Below, in pieces: positions 52,981 through 62,969 of a DNA stretch of 64,000 nucleotides; position 1 is the first letter of the stretch; every line of letters starts with the position of its first letter. The notes under the pieces are model-generated. The model did not search any database. It saw only the letters and a list, made by a program, of their open reading frames with translations, and was not told the DNA's origin. The translations under genes were made by a program, and so were the position numbers. This stretch comes from Phytophthora quininea (lineage: Eukaryota; Oomycota; Peronosporomycetes; Peronosporales; Peronosporaceae). The stretch spans positions 744,001-808,000 of the forward strand of contig JAAVTG010000538.1 in NCBI GenBank assembly GCA_011947345.1, given 5' to 3'.

Positions 52981-53354
52981 CTTGGTACTTCGCGCGCAAG
53001 CATGTACCCCAATTGATCACGCTGTTTGGCTGTTGACATGCGAGGACACCGTAAACGTCAAGCTTGCGGCAACGCTGCGAAGTTGCTGGCCTCTGCATAG
53101 CGAGTCCCAGGTTCTCTGCAATAACGCCAAAAGTGTTGGCACTCACGACAGCCGTGTTGATAATAACGACAACCGTGTCGACGGTAACGACAACCGTGTT
53201 GACCGGAGCGCCAGCCAACTAACCACAACTGGACCCCAAGCCGGGCCCCAGCAGAGAGTAGATCACTTATCAATTAACCGAATAGACTTCGGCCAACTTC
53301 CTGGGAGCTCCGCCGATTCCCCGATCGTGTCTTCAATTACCTGCAGACTACAGG

Positions 53355-53811
53355 CCATTACCGTGCGTCTGGGCTGCACTGCGCTGGTTGCAACGATTAC
53401 CTTGCTCTCGAGTTGCAACGCTGGATCATCCTCAACCAAGAACGTCGGTCAGACTAGCTTTTGAGCGAGGGCGGGATCGATAGTCGATTCCTACGGATGT
53501 CAAGTGACGCGACCGACGATGAAGAGAGGGGTCTCACCAAGGCCGTTCGGGGCGTCTAAATCAAGCTGAAGAGCAAGGAGCTGAAATCTGACCCGAGAAT
53601 CAAGGAACAGTTTGAAACCCTCAAGATGTGGTACACGAAGAAAGAAAACACTCCCGAGGACATTTGGAGAGACTTGCAGCTCGGACCGGTCGCGCGTCAG
53701 CACTATGAGTGGGGTAGCATTGCCCAGCTAAAGGCAAACCTGGACTACCAACGTTACCTCTTGTACGAGAAGTTCTACAAGATCATGAAGAACCAAATGC
53801 CCAAGGATTAG
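53355..53811 (+). pseudogene. Degenerate RXLR-EER effector gene, copy 2 (chimeric)
   Basis: The 5' half is nearly identical to copy 1: the start is GTG instead of ATG, a frame change lies before SRFLR, DDEER follows near 53515-53530, and there is an in-frame TAA after it (about 53557). The 3' half (open 53626-53811) is a paralogue about two thirds identical to copy 1 at the protein level (PEDIW, YQRYLLYEKFYK). The switch, about 53575, is the right edge of the amplicon, so this gene looks like a recombination product. Not expressible as a normal effector as it stands. Confidence 0.65.
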
Positions 53812-54111
53812 AGGCACCAAACGCTTGGTGGCTGCGCTTCCTATTTTCAGGGTTAATAGCTTTGCGTAAGCTAGAGAAGTGTTCCAGTCGATAAAACATC
53901 AGCATCGTACAACAAAAATCTTACTGGTAACTCCTTCATTCATGTTCCTTGTGAGGAAGTCAAAGCTCAACACGTGATGGCTACAGTCCGGATGGCAGAG
54001 GCAGTGGGTTTAAACGCGGTATGAATCCAAATGAAAGTTGCAACGAGACCGTTATTCTTCTGTTTGTGTTAGAGCAATGTAGCTCTCAGGAGATGAAGAC
54101 TGCTCTCTGAG
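53812..54111. other. Intergenic, weak similarity to 47.6-47.8 kb inverted
   Basis: Contains CCAGTCGATAAAACATCA, also found inverted near 47770, consistent with old paralogy of the two RXLR-like 3' flanks. No gene seen. Confidence 0.45.
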
Positions 54112-54939
54112 TTACTCTAAAGCTTGACTTAGAATGCGAATCGAGTCTTCTACCCCCAGCATTTGCATCAGTGGAGACAGCAGATCAATGCTCGATTCCA
54201 GCCGTTCAACGCAGCCACTTTCTTCGAGGAGGAAAGTCAGGCACCACCGGCAATCGAGACGCTTACCCAAAAGTCGAGTTCGTACCGTGATGCTGTCGGT
54301 CGGAAACAGGCTCTTGAGTGTAAAGTCCGAGATCGTCACACTTAGGGTCGCTCGGGCTTTCATGACGCTGGGTCCAGCAGCATCGATTCGCTCTAACTGG
54401 GGTTGCGAGTCCTCAAAGTATAGCGCAAATCGTTTCAGCTGATCCATCAGTGCATCGAAGCCGAACTCTTGGTCCATAGATGGGGTGACGACAGTTTGCA
54501 AGAACCCTATTGGGGTGTCTGCATCACTTGCCAGCTCATCAAGTTGGCAAGGAGCTTGAAAGCACGACTCGAATGACTGGAATAGCTGACCGACGATGAC
54601 CCACGAGCTCGGCTTGGTCTTACCTGGCACTTTACGGGCGCTGTGCTTGATCTTCAGGGATTGCACCTCTTGCCACAAATGGTGCACACATTGCTCCAGA
54701 TCTTGTTCACGCTTCCGCTGTTTCACACGGAAACGAGCCTGACAACGTCGATTTCGCTCTCGATGGAGGGCCGCAGCAATACGAAGGACGTTGTCGTCGG
54801 GTTTGGCGTGTGTTTGCTTGGGAGGGGCGAATTGGTTCGCTTTGTACTGGGAACTTCTCTGGTCGCGTTGGAATACGATGCCAATAACATTGTCACTCAG
54901 TTGGTTTCGAGCATGTTCCGGATGGTGGTCTGCTGCCAT
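54112..54939 (-). CDS. bZIP transcription factor
   Basis: Start at ATG 54939, giving 275 residues; the frame is open further upstream without an ATG. Basic region at about residues 58-78 (RERNRRCQARFRVKQRKREQ), which keeps the Asn and the distal Arg of the bZIP signature but has Cys-Gln in place of the usual Ala-Ala; a short zipper follows (~79-100). The C-terminal 170 residues are the helical region seen in many oomycete bZIPs, ending GCVERLESSIDLLSPLMQML. It is the intact relative of the broken small bZIP genes in cassette K. Nuclear regulator. Confidence 0.8.
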   Translation of the reverse strand: MAADHHPEHARNQLSDNVIGIVFQRDQRSSQYKANQFAPPKQTHAKPDDNVLRIAAALHRERNRRCQARFRVKQRKREQDLEQCVHHLWQEVQSLKIKHSARKVPGKTKPSSWVIVGQLFQSFESCFQAPCQLDELASDADTPIGFLQTVVTPSMDQEFGFDALMDQLKRFALYFEDSQPQLERIDAAGPSVMKARATLSVTISDFTLKSLFPTDSITVRTRLLGKRLDCRWCLTFLLEESGCVERLESSIDLLSPLMQMLGVEDSIRILSQALE

Positions 54940-55094
54940 TGGGCTTGCAAATGCTTTTATGAAATGTGTTGTCAGGACCAAACGCAGCGAGTTTACCCAA
55001 TACGTATACAATGTATCCACATCTCAAGATTGCTTGTTTTTCAATCATCGCAATCACGAGAGCATCCTCACCGATAAATCACATGGCGACCTGC

Positions 55095-56527
55095 TTAGAC
55101 ACGACTTTTAGTCTTCATGGCCTCGTTGAAGAGAATGTTCTCGATCATCTGGTGTCCTGCAGCAATGTTTGCTGCCGTTCCGCTGAGTACGAAATCCGTC
55201 AGTGCGCCAGTGATAGCTCCTTCGTCTGACAACGAGTACACGGGGTGTCTGGCGACACTATATAACACGTCTGTAGCAACGAATACCCTGGCGTCATGTT
55301 CCTTGGTCGACGCACCAGCAGGTAGCCTTTCTCTCGGAATTCTGCTCCGCGCAATGGAGCGCCCGAGAACTCGACGGGGTCAATGAACGACCGCCAGACA
55401 ATGACCACGCGGTCTTCCTCTACGTATCGGCGCAGTATTTGCTTGACGCGGAAATCGGCCTGTGTGCCGTTCGCATGTAACTCCATGCCGAAGCTCTCGA
55501 CAATCGTATCGTCCGTCGTCTCGAGTTTCTGCGGGTCCTTCTGATAAAAGAAACGGAACGGCATGTGCTCCTCGATTCGGCAAAGTATTGCCATGTAGCT
55601 GCCCCCGTAGCTGACACGTCGAACGGCAGCACTTTGCTGCCAAACATCTCCATGAAGATGCCATCGGGGCCCTCCCGCATCTGGGCATCATTGTACGACG
55701 AGTCCATGTACGCCAAACCATTGGCCTTGAACACATCGTCGATCTCGCGATATGACTCGCCCACGCCGGCCATGAGCTCTGCAAACATACCAGGACCCGA
55801 TCGATCCGGTGCTGATCGATGGATGCGCTGTGTGCGCTGAGTTCCATACACACAAGACTCCATCGGCTGAGGGATAGTAGAGTAAGTTAGCAGACACAAC
55901 AACACCATTTATCAACAGTAGACGCACTTTCGTAGTCTGACTGGCTTCCAGCAGCTTCTCCAGACTCTTGCCGATCTTGATCTGCCCCTCCAGCACTACC
56001 TTGAGCCGCCGGTTCTCCCTCTCCGACTTGAGTCTCTGCTCTAGTTGGTGACTCGCCATTTCCTTCCACACACTTGGCGGGTGGAGTTCATTCTCTCGTA
56101 GTTCTGCAGTGTCAAAAGACTGCATTTGTTCTCTATCAGGAATAAGATTCGGCACGCGACGAGTGCTCTGTAAAGCCTTGAGTTCCTGCTCCATCTCCAC
56201 CACTTTGTCTCGTAGATAGAGCAGCTCTTTACGCTGCTGCTCGCGTGCCCGATTCGGGTTGTAATTTAACGGCTTTTTGGCCTTCTTGGTGGTCTTATTA
56301 GCAGTCTGCTTTTTCTTCGTCTTTGGGGTGAGCTCCTGAGCTGCTTCTTGGTCTACGAGGGCCAGTTCGTTGGTCGAGGGTAGACCTTCCAGAGCGAGCG
56401 CTAAAGTAGCGTCGTCTTCGGCGCCTTCGGTGTTCGACTGAGCGGGTCTGACGGAAGCCTCATACTCGTCCACAAACGTTAGTGCGGCCTCGAGCACTTG
56501 CTCGTCGTCCAGCAGCGCGAGCGACAT
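55095..56527 (-). CDS. bZIP-START-like protein, frame-broken twice
   Basis: ATG 56527. Exon 1 (to about 55925) holds an acidic N-terminus, a Lys-rich stretch and a bZIP-like region (NPNRAREQQRKELLYLRDKVVEMEQEL) with a degenerate basic part. A short intron (about 55925-55863, ending CCCTCAG) leads into a START-like domain (ELMAGVGESYREIDDVFKANGLA...). One base seems missing near 55585 and another in the CCCC run near 55240. Beyond it the frame continues to TAA 55095-55097 with a typical family end (GTAANIAAGHQMIENILFNE). Same family as 50011-51342 but diverged. Presumed nuclear regulator with an unknown ligand. Confidence 0.7.
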
Positions 56528-56579
56528 CGTCGGGAGATCTGGTTTACAAAACTGAAATAGATACTTAAATATAAGTTTG

Positions 56580-58343
56580 TAACTAGAACCACTTTAAATT
56601 CTAAAATTGTCGTTCAGTACGACGCCGAGTTCACCAAGACGATTAAGGTACACCTTCGACCACGGGTTAACCTTAACAATGTACTCAGAGAGCGCCGCCT
56701 TGTAGGGCTCTGCTCGGTGTATGGAGCTCGAGGGAAAACCACTGTTGGCAGCTAGAAGAAGAACAAGGCCCAGGCGTTCGCTAACATGACTGAGTTCCTG
56801 CAGAGCGAGACAAAGACGCCCATTATCGAGGCCAAACCGCTGCCATCTCGAGCATGCAGCAGCGTTGGGACAATTACTTGAAGAAGTTCAAGAAATAGTA
56901 GGCTGTGTTAAAGGAAACGGGCTTTGGCCTCTCAGACAGGGAGAAGAAGAAGGGCATGTCGTAGAGCGAAAAGTTTCAACGGAAGTGCCCTAGCTACTCC
57001 AGAATGAAAAAGCTCTTGGGGGCGAAAGAGAATGTTACTGCTGCGAGTACAGTGGAGGTCGGTGTACCTTCGTCGTGTTCGCGTGAAATTCCCCAGCGCC
57101 CAAGGAAGTGGCAGTAGATGGCTGCGACAGCTTGTTCAGCAAAAGAGAGCTTGATGAACGCATTGGCGGGGCCAGCCTGGACAATGACATCGACCATTAT
57201 TCCGACTGGCCGTGCAAGTTGCCGACGGTGAAGACGAAGATAGCCCGACGCAAGCTCAACAAACTCTAGACGAGATCGTACGTGATGATCCAGCTGCAAT
57301 TTAAGAGGGTCAAAATCCGGGGTAGCTTCTGGGGCGCGTCGTAGACTGGATGAAGCGATTGCCGAAGTCGAAGCGATGTGCTGCCTACAGCATGTCTGCA
57401 CCAACCGCAATCAACCAAGCTGCGCCGACCCAAAGACCCACCAGGGAACACAACACCACTGCCAAATACATGGCAAAGGAGGAGAAGAAATGACCGGTAA
57501 AAACCTATAGCGAATCGCAAAGAAGCCTCGACACAACAGGCCCAAGCGACAACGAAAACATCGGTTAGAAGACTGCTCAAGAGGCTCGTCTCTCCATCCC
57601 GTAGGCGCATTGCATGACCCAGTCTGCGCGACTGGATTATTTCAAGCACAAGTTAGAACTGGATGAACACCAGATGGAATTGGACGCTGAAGAGCGTCAT
57701 CGTGCCCGCCGAGGTGGAAAAGAGCATCGTCGAGAAGCGCTTGAGGTGCTTGTGATGGGGCAGCGACAGCATATTTGGTGGAAGCGATCAAAGCTGGCGG
57801 AACTGTCGAGGTTGCTCAAGCCTACTTTGAACTGCTCCTCCAGTCGGTTTTCAATGCGCACCGACCACCGTAGGAAACATTTTGCTGGCAACAATGAACG
57901 CGCAATACATGAGTGATTGGACGATAAACAGCAGCGAGGCTATTGTTACCGATCTGGAATCACAAAACATTTGCACTGAACTGCTGCGTGTTTAGGACTC
58001 CACCGGGGCGGCGAGCTGCCGCAAGATCCTGCACTTTGACTTGACTGCGAAAGACATTGTAGTCACCAACTTCAACCTGATCATCATCAACTTCACACCT
58101 ATGCAATGACCATTCATCTCCAAACGCAATAATCATGTTGTGCAACACTACACATGCGGTAACCCACTGCAATATTCTAGCAATATTGCCACGTTCCTTA
58201 ATATGAATCCGAAGCTCTCGCAATGACGTCCAGCGAGCATTCGGAACACCAATAGTGTGTTCATTTACCACACGAACACGGGCAACACACCTGTTGAAAT
58301 TCGCTTTGTCCTTGTCGTTGGAACTCTTCTTGTACGCTGGCAT
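56580..58343. mobile_element. PIF/Harbinger-like DNA transposon remnant
   Basis: Two decayed genes facing each other. On the plus strand (about 56850-57916) are pieces of the Myb/NAM-like partner protein (RWDNYLKKFKK, TGFGLSDREKKKGM, SEKFQRKCPSYSRMKKLLG, then ARLDYFKHKLELDEHQMELDAEER). On the minus strand (58343-57960) is the C-terminal part of a DDE_4/ALP1-like nuclease (FNRCVARVRVVNEHTIGV...RWTSLRELR, WVTACVVLHNMII). Stops and shifts throughout. No terminal repeats found; the transposase N-terminus is missing. Confidence 0.7.
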
Positions 58344-58415
58344 AATGGTGTTGTGAGTTTTGTCAGCTGAGTCCGCAGAATCCGCTGCTAAATATCGTCC
58401 AGGGCGGCTGCTTGA

Positions 58416-58472
58416 CTTTTTTTTTTTTCAAGGATCTCCAGGTCCCCCAACACACACACACACACACCTCAA
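58416..58472. repeat. Poly-T tract and (CA)n microsatellite
   Basis: A run of about 14 T near 58418-58431, then ACACACAC... near 58450-58466. Such runs are prone to length error. Confidence 0.85.
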
Positions 58473-58598
58473 TTTGGGTAAATATATTTTGTCCAATCAT
58501 AATGACGTACCCATTCGTCAAACGCCGGCCATCAGGCAGTGAAAGACGTCACTGCCGCTTCTTGCGTCTTGCGCGCGGACTTCCAGGCCCCGTCCGCA

Positions 58599-60480
58599 AT
58601 GTCGTCCAGCGCCAACTCGGTCCCCAGTCGCGGCACTGCGCTCTGGTCCGCTCTAGGTACCGACGAGCTGTCCCTGGCGTCGTCCAGTAACTCGTCATCG
58701 GTTCCCACAATTAGTTCAAGTGCCCATCGGTTATTGCTCCCAAACACAGGGAATTCCCATGCGCTGCTGGACGACTTGCTAAGGGACGACGGAGACAACC
58801 ACCACGTCTCCAGCTACTTCCAGAGTCAGGATGCTGCTGCGGATGCAGCATTCTTTTCCCTGCCTGAAGAGAACTCCGTTAGGGACCACGCTACAGCCTA
58901 CGCATCGTCGTCCAACGACTCCATGTCGTCACCAGCCTCAGGTGGAGCTCCTATCAGTACTCAGACCAGCAATACAAGACTATTGCAACTGGAGACCAAC
59001 TACGAGCGGAAGAAGAAGCGCGCCAAAATCAACAGAAAAGATTTGAACTCAAGATTCATGGAGCTCATGGACATTCTGCATTTAAAAGAAGACAGGAAGC
59101 TCAACAGAGCCAAGGTTTTGGAGAAAACTATCGAGCATATTGAGAAGTTGACGGCGGAGCTGCGGGCACTAAAAGACGGCCAAGGGGATCAGAATCAGGT
59201 GCAGAAGCCGCAGAGGAAGGCGGAGGCATTGCATCAGCAGCAGCATTTGCCTGTCACGGGTCAGAGAGTGCTTCCAGGACCAGTGCAGGGCAACGCTGTT
59301 GCCATGATGCCGTTTGATAGCTCGCAAGGAAGTCTTTGGAGTGCTGCTGCGGGCGCAAGTCTTCCGCTTGCTCCTATGATGTGGATGCCGATGGTGACAC
59401 CATCAGGAATGATGGTCAAGCACACGGCTCCTGAACGTCCTGCAGACTCGACGAGCAGGAAACGAAGTCGCGGTAATACTGTGAAGCAAGCTTCGGTAGA
59501 TAAAGCAGTTGCTGCTTCTACCGATATTTCTACCAGTCCGACGACGCCATCTTCAAGCCCAAGGGAGGTGACTCGATTCGTTTGGATTGCGCAAGAGATT
59601 CCTACACTATTGTCTTACTGCGATGCATGGACATTAACTACTGTGACGAGGACGTCGCGCGAGCTGCAAAGCGCAGCACAGAGCGACAGATTGTGGGACA
59701 AACTCTGCCGCGTGCGGTGGCGAATTCCACCGTCCTTTAGTATCTCGCAGCCGCGCCAGCAGTGGGAGCAGTGGCATGGCGAAAACCGCTTGCCAGAGTG
59801 CGGCGACGTCACGGTACGGTTCTTAGTCATCGTTGTTGTGCTCAACCTTCGTAGTAACTAACGTCACAATGGTTGTTGTTGTTATGTTGACCAGCCTGGC
59901 GGGCTTTTGTTCGCTTCCGGTCAGCAAAAAGCATTTGCGTGTGGGGTTTATTGTCTCGACGCTCGAACGGCCACACCACACGTACAGTGTTGGTAAACGG
60001 CAAAGCCACGGTGATGCAAGTTGTGGAGGTGTTGATCGTGGTGCAGAATCTAAACCGCGGTCGAGTCCGCTTGACTGACACCATTTCTTCAACGTCGAGC
60101 GTTGAAGCCTCGTCATTCCAGCCGTTTACTGCAGCCTCCGGCGCTCATTTGACCCCGCAAGTCGTGGCTTTCAACGGCCAGCCTCGCGCGTCAAAGATCT
60201 CGGCAGCATGGTGCTGCACCACGGGGATTTGTGCGTCCTCAGCGTATTTCTCCAGTGTTCGGGACTGGAGTTGGAGAAGCAGTTTTGGAGAGGTACGCTG
60301 TTGTAGCAGCAAACGTGGGAATACTTATCTAACTGCTCATTGTGGTCAATCTGCAGAGCACGTTGCGTGACTGTACAGTGCGCGTTGGACGTCGCAAACG
60401 GTGCGTCCCCGCTGCTAGTCAATGTGCATGCTGCCTGCAAAGCACTCAATCGGGCCCGAGAGAAAGCGCTGCCAAGAATG
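58599..60480 (+). CDS. bHLH and F-box-like fusion protein, multi-exon
   Basis: I start at ATG 58599; the frame upstream has no ATG. Exon 1 (to about 59815, GTACGG donor) encodes a Ser-rich N-terminus, a bHLH domain at residues ~134-192 (NYERKKKRAKINRKDLNSRF, then KLNRAKVLEKTIEHIEKL), a Gln/Pro-rich linker, and an F-box-like region at ~323-380 (ARFVWIAQEIPTLLSYCDAWTLTTVTRTSRELQ...WDKLC, by position). A CTAAC branch-type motif and an acceptor near 59893 (GACCAG) lead to a second coding block to about 60290; a frame change around 60180 is likely. A further exon may start after an acceptor near 60356. The exact 3' end is uncertain. Both parts are in one uninterrupted frame, so the fusion is not a frameshift artefact. 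Confidence 0.65.
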
Positions 60481-61097
60481 TAGTCGACTGATGACTCACT
60501 CGCTACTGTCGACGAATCGGCATGTCTCAAGCAAGGCCCACCGCACAATGTCTGTCGGCACCCCGGCAGTCATTGCAGTACGGCGTGGTTTCCCGCCTCA
60601 CCCCGTACCTCGAATCTGATCTCCGCTCGAACCATGTCGACCCCCGAAAGGTATGCAGTTAGCCTTCAGTGGGCGATGCAATGGCGGCGGAGTGGTGATA
60701 ATGATGACCCTTGCAGTCTCGGTCTTCAGTTTACAGTAACTCGGTGCATCAATAGCAGTGTTTCCTCCTGAAGCATTTGAATGGCTCAAAAGTGAGCAAG
60801 TTTTCCGAGGGTGAGCATTCAACAGCGTTTTGTCGGGTGGAGGGCCCGCACAATCTTTGAAATTCGTCTGCAGACTTGATTTCGGCAAAGGCGTCAAGAA
60901 ATCGCTCTCGTTTTGGTGGGTAAAGAGATGTGTGTGGTGCCTGACAGAAGAAGAGTAGTAATCGAGTCGTTTATGAGGAAGACAATCCCTTCCGCTGACT
61001 AGCATCAACATGCAACCCATCTGGAATCGTGCGGTCAGAATGCGAGCGCGGCGTCGATGCAAACTTCTCAAGGCCACACAATTCAATTGAGCCATTC
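60481..61097. other. Intergenic, nothing recognised
   Basis: Long open frames on the minus strand (60598-61378) lack motifs and codon-like composition; no repeats shared with the rest of the window. Confidence 0.45.
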
Positions 61098-61830
61098 ATG
61101 AGCATACTCAAGTCGGAAGATGAAGACCAGTTCGTGCTTGAAGACGTATTCGCCCTTATCGACTCCTGCGAGCAAGTCACGTGCGAGAGCTGCCAGCTGA
61201 GGAACTCTGTCACGGACAAATGCATCGACGAAGCTGCTTCGGACGATTCGAAGCTGAAGAAGAAGCGGATCAGGCGACCAGAGACGTCCTCCACCGCTTT
61301 CCAACGTAAAAGGAAGGCTGAGGTGCTCGCTCTTCGCGAGGAAGCAGCCTCGCTGGAAGCTCGCTTGCTGGAAATCAAGCTGGAGTCAAGCAGTCATGCT
61401 CGAAGGACGCGGTCAACGAGCCTCAGATGCAGTGTAATTGGTACGAGAAGGCTGCTGACGAGTATCACGAGCGACTTCGGTCTGAAGAGTTGAACGTGAA
61501 GTTGCGCGTCAACTTGGACGAGCAAGTTCGCATCAACGGAGACATCCTCGCAACTCTGCGCAACCGATTCATCACGCTCGGTACGGTCCTTCTGCTTGTG
61601 GTCGACGCGATTGGTCACTTACTTTGCTGACGTCGGTGTGGTTGAACAGGAAGAGGCTGCTTCGATTGCGATAGCGCTGCAGCTCCAGACGACTTTGTCT
61701 CGATTGACAGCGCCATCGCCAGGCTGGAGCGTCGGGCACAGCGTCTCGATCAGAAACGAGCTGACATCTGCAAGCACCTCCAAACCAAAACTTCTGCGTC
61801 GCCGATATGCCTTTAACAACATCAAGCGGG
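61098..61830 (+). pseudogene. bZIP-like fragment of the bZIP-START family
   Basis: ATG 61098 (MSILKSEDEDQFVLEDVF) opens an acidic N-terminus and a bZIP-like region (FQRKRKAEVLALREEAASLEARLLEI). The frame then changes near 61390 and continues with a family-like linker (CNWYEKAADEYHERLRSEELNVKLR...LRNRF) to about 61570. An intron-like stretch (GTACGG to GAACAG, about 61580-61649) is followed by a coding-like helical piece (RLERRAQRLDQKRADICKHL). No START-like domain follows, so the gene is truncated. Confidence 0.5.
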
Positions 61831-61849
61831 GCACTGCCAAGCATCAGGC

Positions 61850-62575
61850 GACGCTGTTTTCGCTACCTGTGTACTGTACAATACAGTGTACGCCGTCTTT
61901 TTGTTGGGCAGGTCCAAATCGTCGGAACTCATCCAGACCGCCACGTGATACTCTGATCACTAGGGACAAGTCCAGGACCACGGTGGCGAGCAATACTACT
62001 ACTCATTTCCTAACGTGTCGAAGCTCTCATTTGGTCCAGCAGGTCGAGATGGCCCAGGCGAAAATGTACTGCTTGCGGGGGCCCTGTTAGATGAGGGTTT
62101 GTTCCGGCCTACGACTCATTGACAGACCGAGAAAGCTGGTGAGATACTTCTACCGAGCTCTGTTCAAACAGCTGCTGGCTGAATTTCTAAGAGGGAGCTT
62201 CACAACGCCATGGCGGGCTTGTTTAAGATGAGAATTGTCTGCGCTTCAGACCTGCCCATCACCAGCTTGTGCTTAGTACACACCATGTGCGGGTCACAAG
62301 CACAACCATCCTCGCTTTGCAGCCCAAATGGCACACTCAACATTGAAGCCTAATTTCCTAAAGCAGGTCGATAGCTCTGAAAAGTATAGTGTATCGACTG
62401 TACCGTGAGGAACTTCCTCAAGGAGCACCGGAAAACAACCTGCAGCCTGTTGTGGCTCGTTGCGATTGATGACATGAGAAGTTAATGCACGATCGATGCC
62501 TGCGCCACTCTCGATTTCGCGCGGCAGCTCTCAACTTCTCCCCAGGATCAAGTCAAGTCGGAAGCCAACCCAGCG
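61850..62575. other. Intergenic, nothing recognised
   Basis: No motif-bearing frame. It should hold the promoter of the RXLR candidate at 62576. Confidence 0.45.
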
Positions 62576-62827
62576 ATGATCGTTCGAAACCTTTTGGTGG
62601 TGCTTGCAGTCTTCATGTTGGCGGTCAGCATTGATATCGTGTCTGCCAAGCCGGAATTGGGTCGCTTCAGGCATTTCGAATCGATACCTTTGAATGCGGC
62701 AGCGATGGATCAAGCTCGCGACCTCGACAACGTCCAGCGAAATTTGCGAACCCACACGACGGCGCAAAACAAGAAGGACGACGAGAGTTCGACCAAGATT
62801 TGGGAGACGGTGAAGAAAGGGGGTTAA
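62576..62827 (+). CDS. Candidate RXLR effector, 83 residues as read, probably shortened by a frame break
   Basis: Signal peptide at residues 1-24 (hydrophobic core LLVVLAVFMLAVSIDIV, AxA-like site VSA). RNLR at residues 55-58, within the usual 30-60 window after the signal, is followed by an acidic DDE at 68-70 in place of a full EER. The frame stops at 62827 just after a run of five G. Another frame is open from there to about 62968 and is Trp/Lys/Leu-rich like effector cores, so a one-base length error or true truncation is likely. RXLR proteins are exported to act inside the host. No WY fold can be assigned from the part in frame. Confidence 0.6.
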   Translation: MIVRNLLVVLAVFMLAVSIDIVSAKPELGRFRHFESIPLNAAAMDQARDLDNVQRNLRTHTTAQNKKDDESSTKIWETVKKGG

Positions 62828-62969
62828 TGTCTTGAGCTCAAAGCAGAAGATCTTGGCCTGGCTGAGGAAGAACCAAAAGACCGTCCGACCGTGGTTTCTT
62901 CGAGCGCCGAAGATGACCTTCCTTACACTTAATCGCGCCGAGAACCTCGACAACAAAGACTTGCCTTAA

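Larger units (their letters stand above)
48070..53575. repeat. Palindrome E: RXLR-pseudogene arms around inverted K
   Basis: Near-identity of 48070-48794 with 52851-53575 inverted (x + y = 101645). Beyond 53575 the similarity to 48070 and lower falls to that of diverged paralogues, inside the RXLR-like gene. Confidence 0.85.

Noticed and set aside
60598..61378. Long minus-strand frames
   Set aside because: No motif, overlap with the bZIP-like fragment on the other strand.
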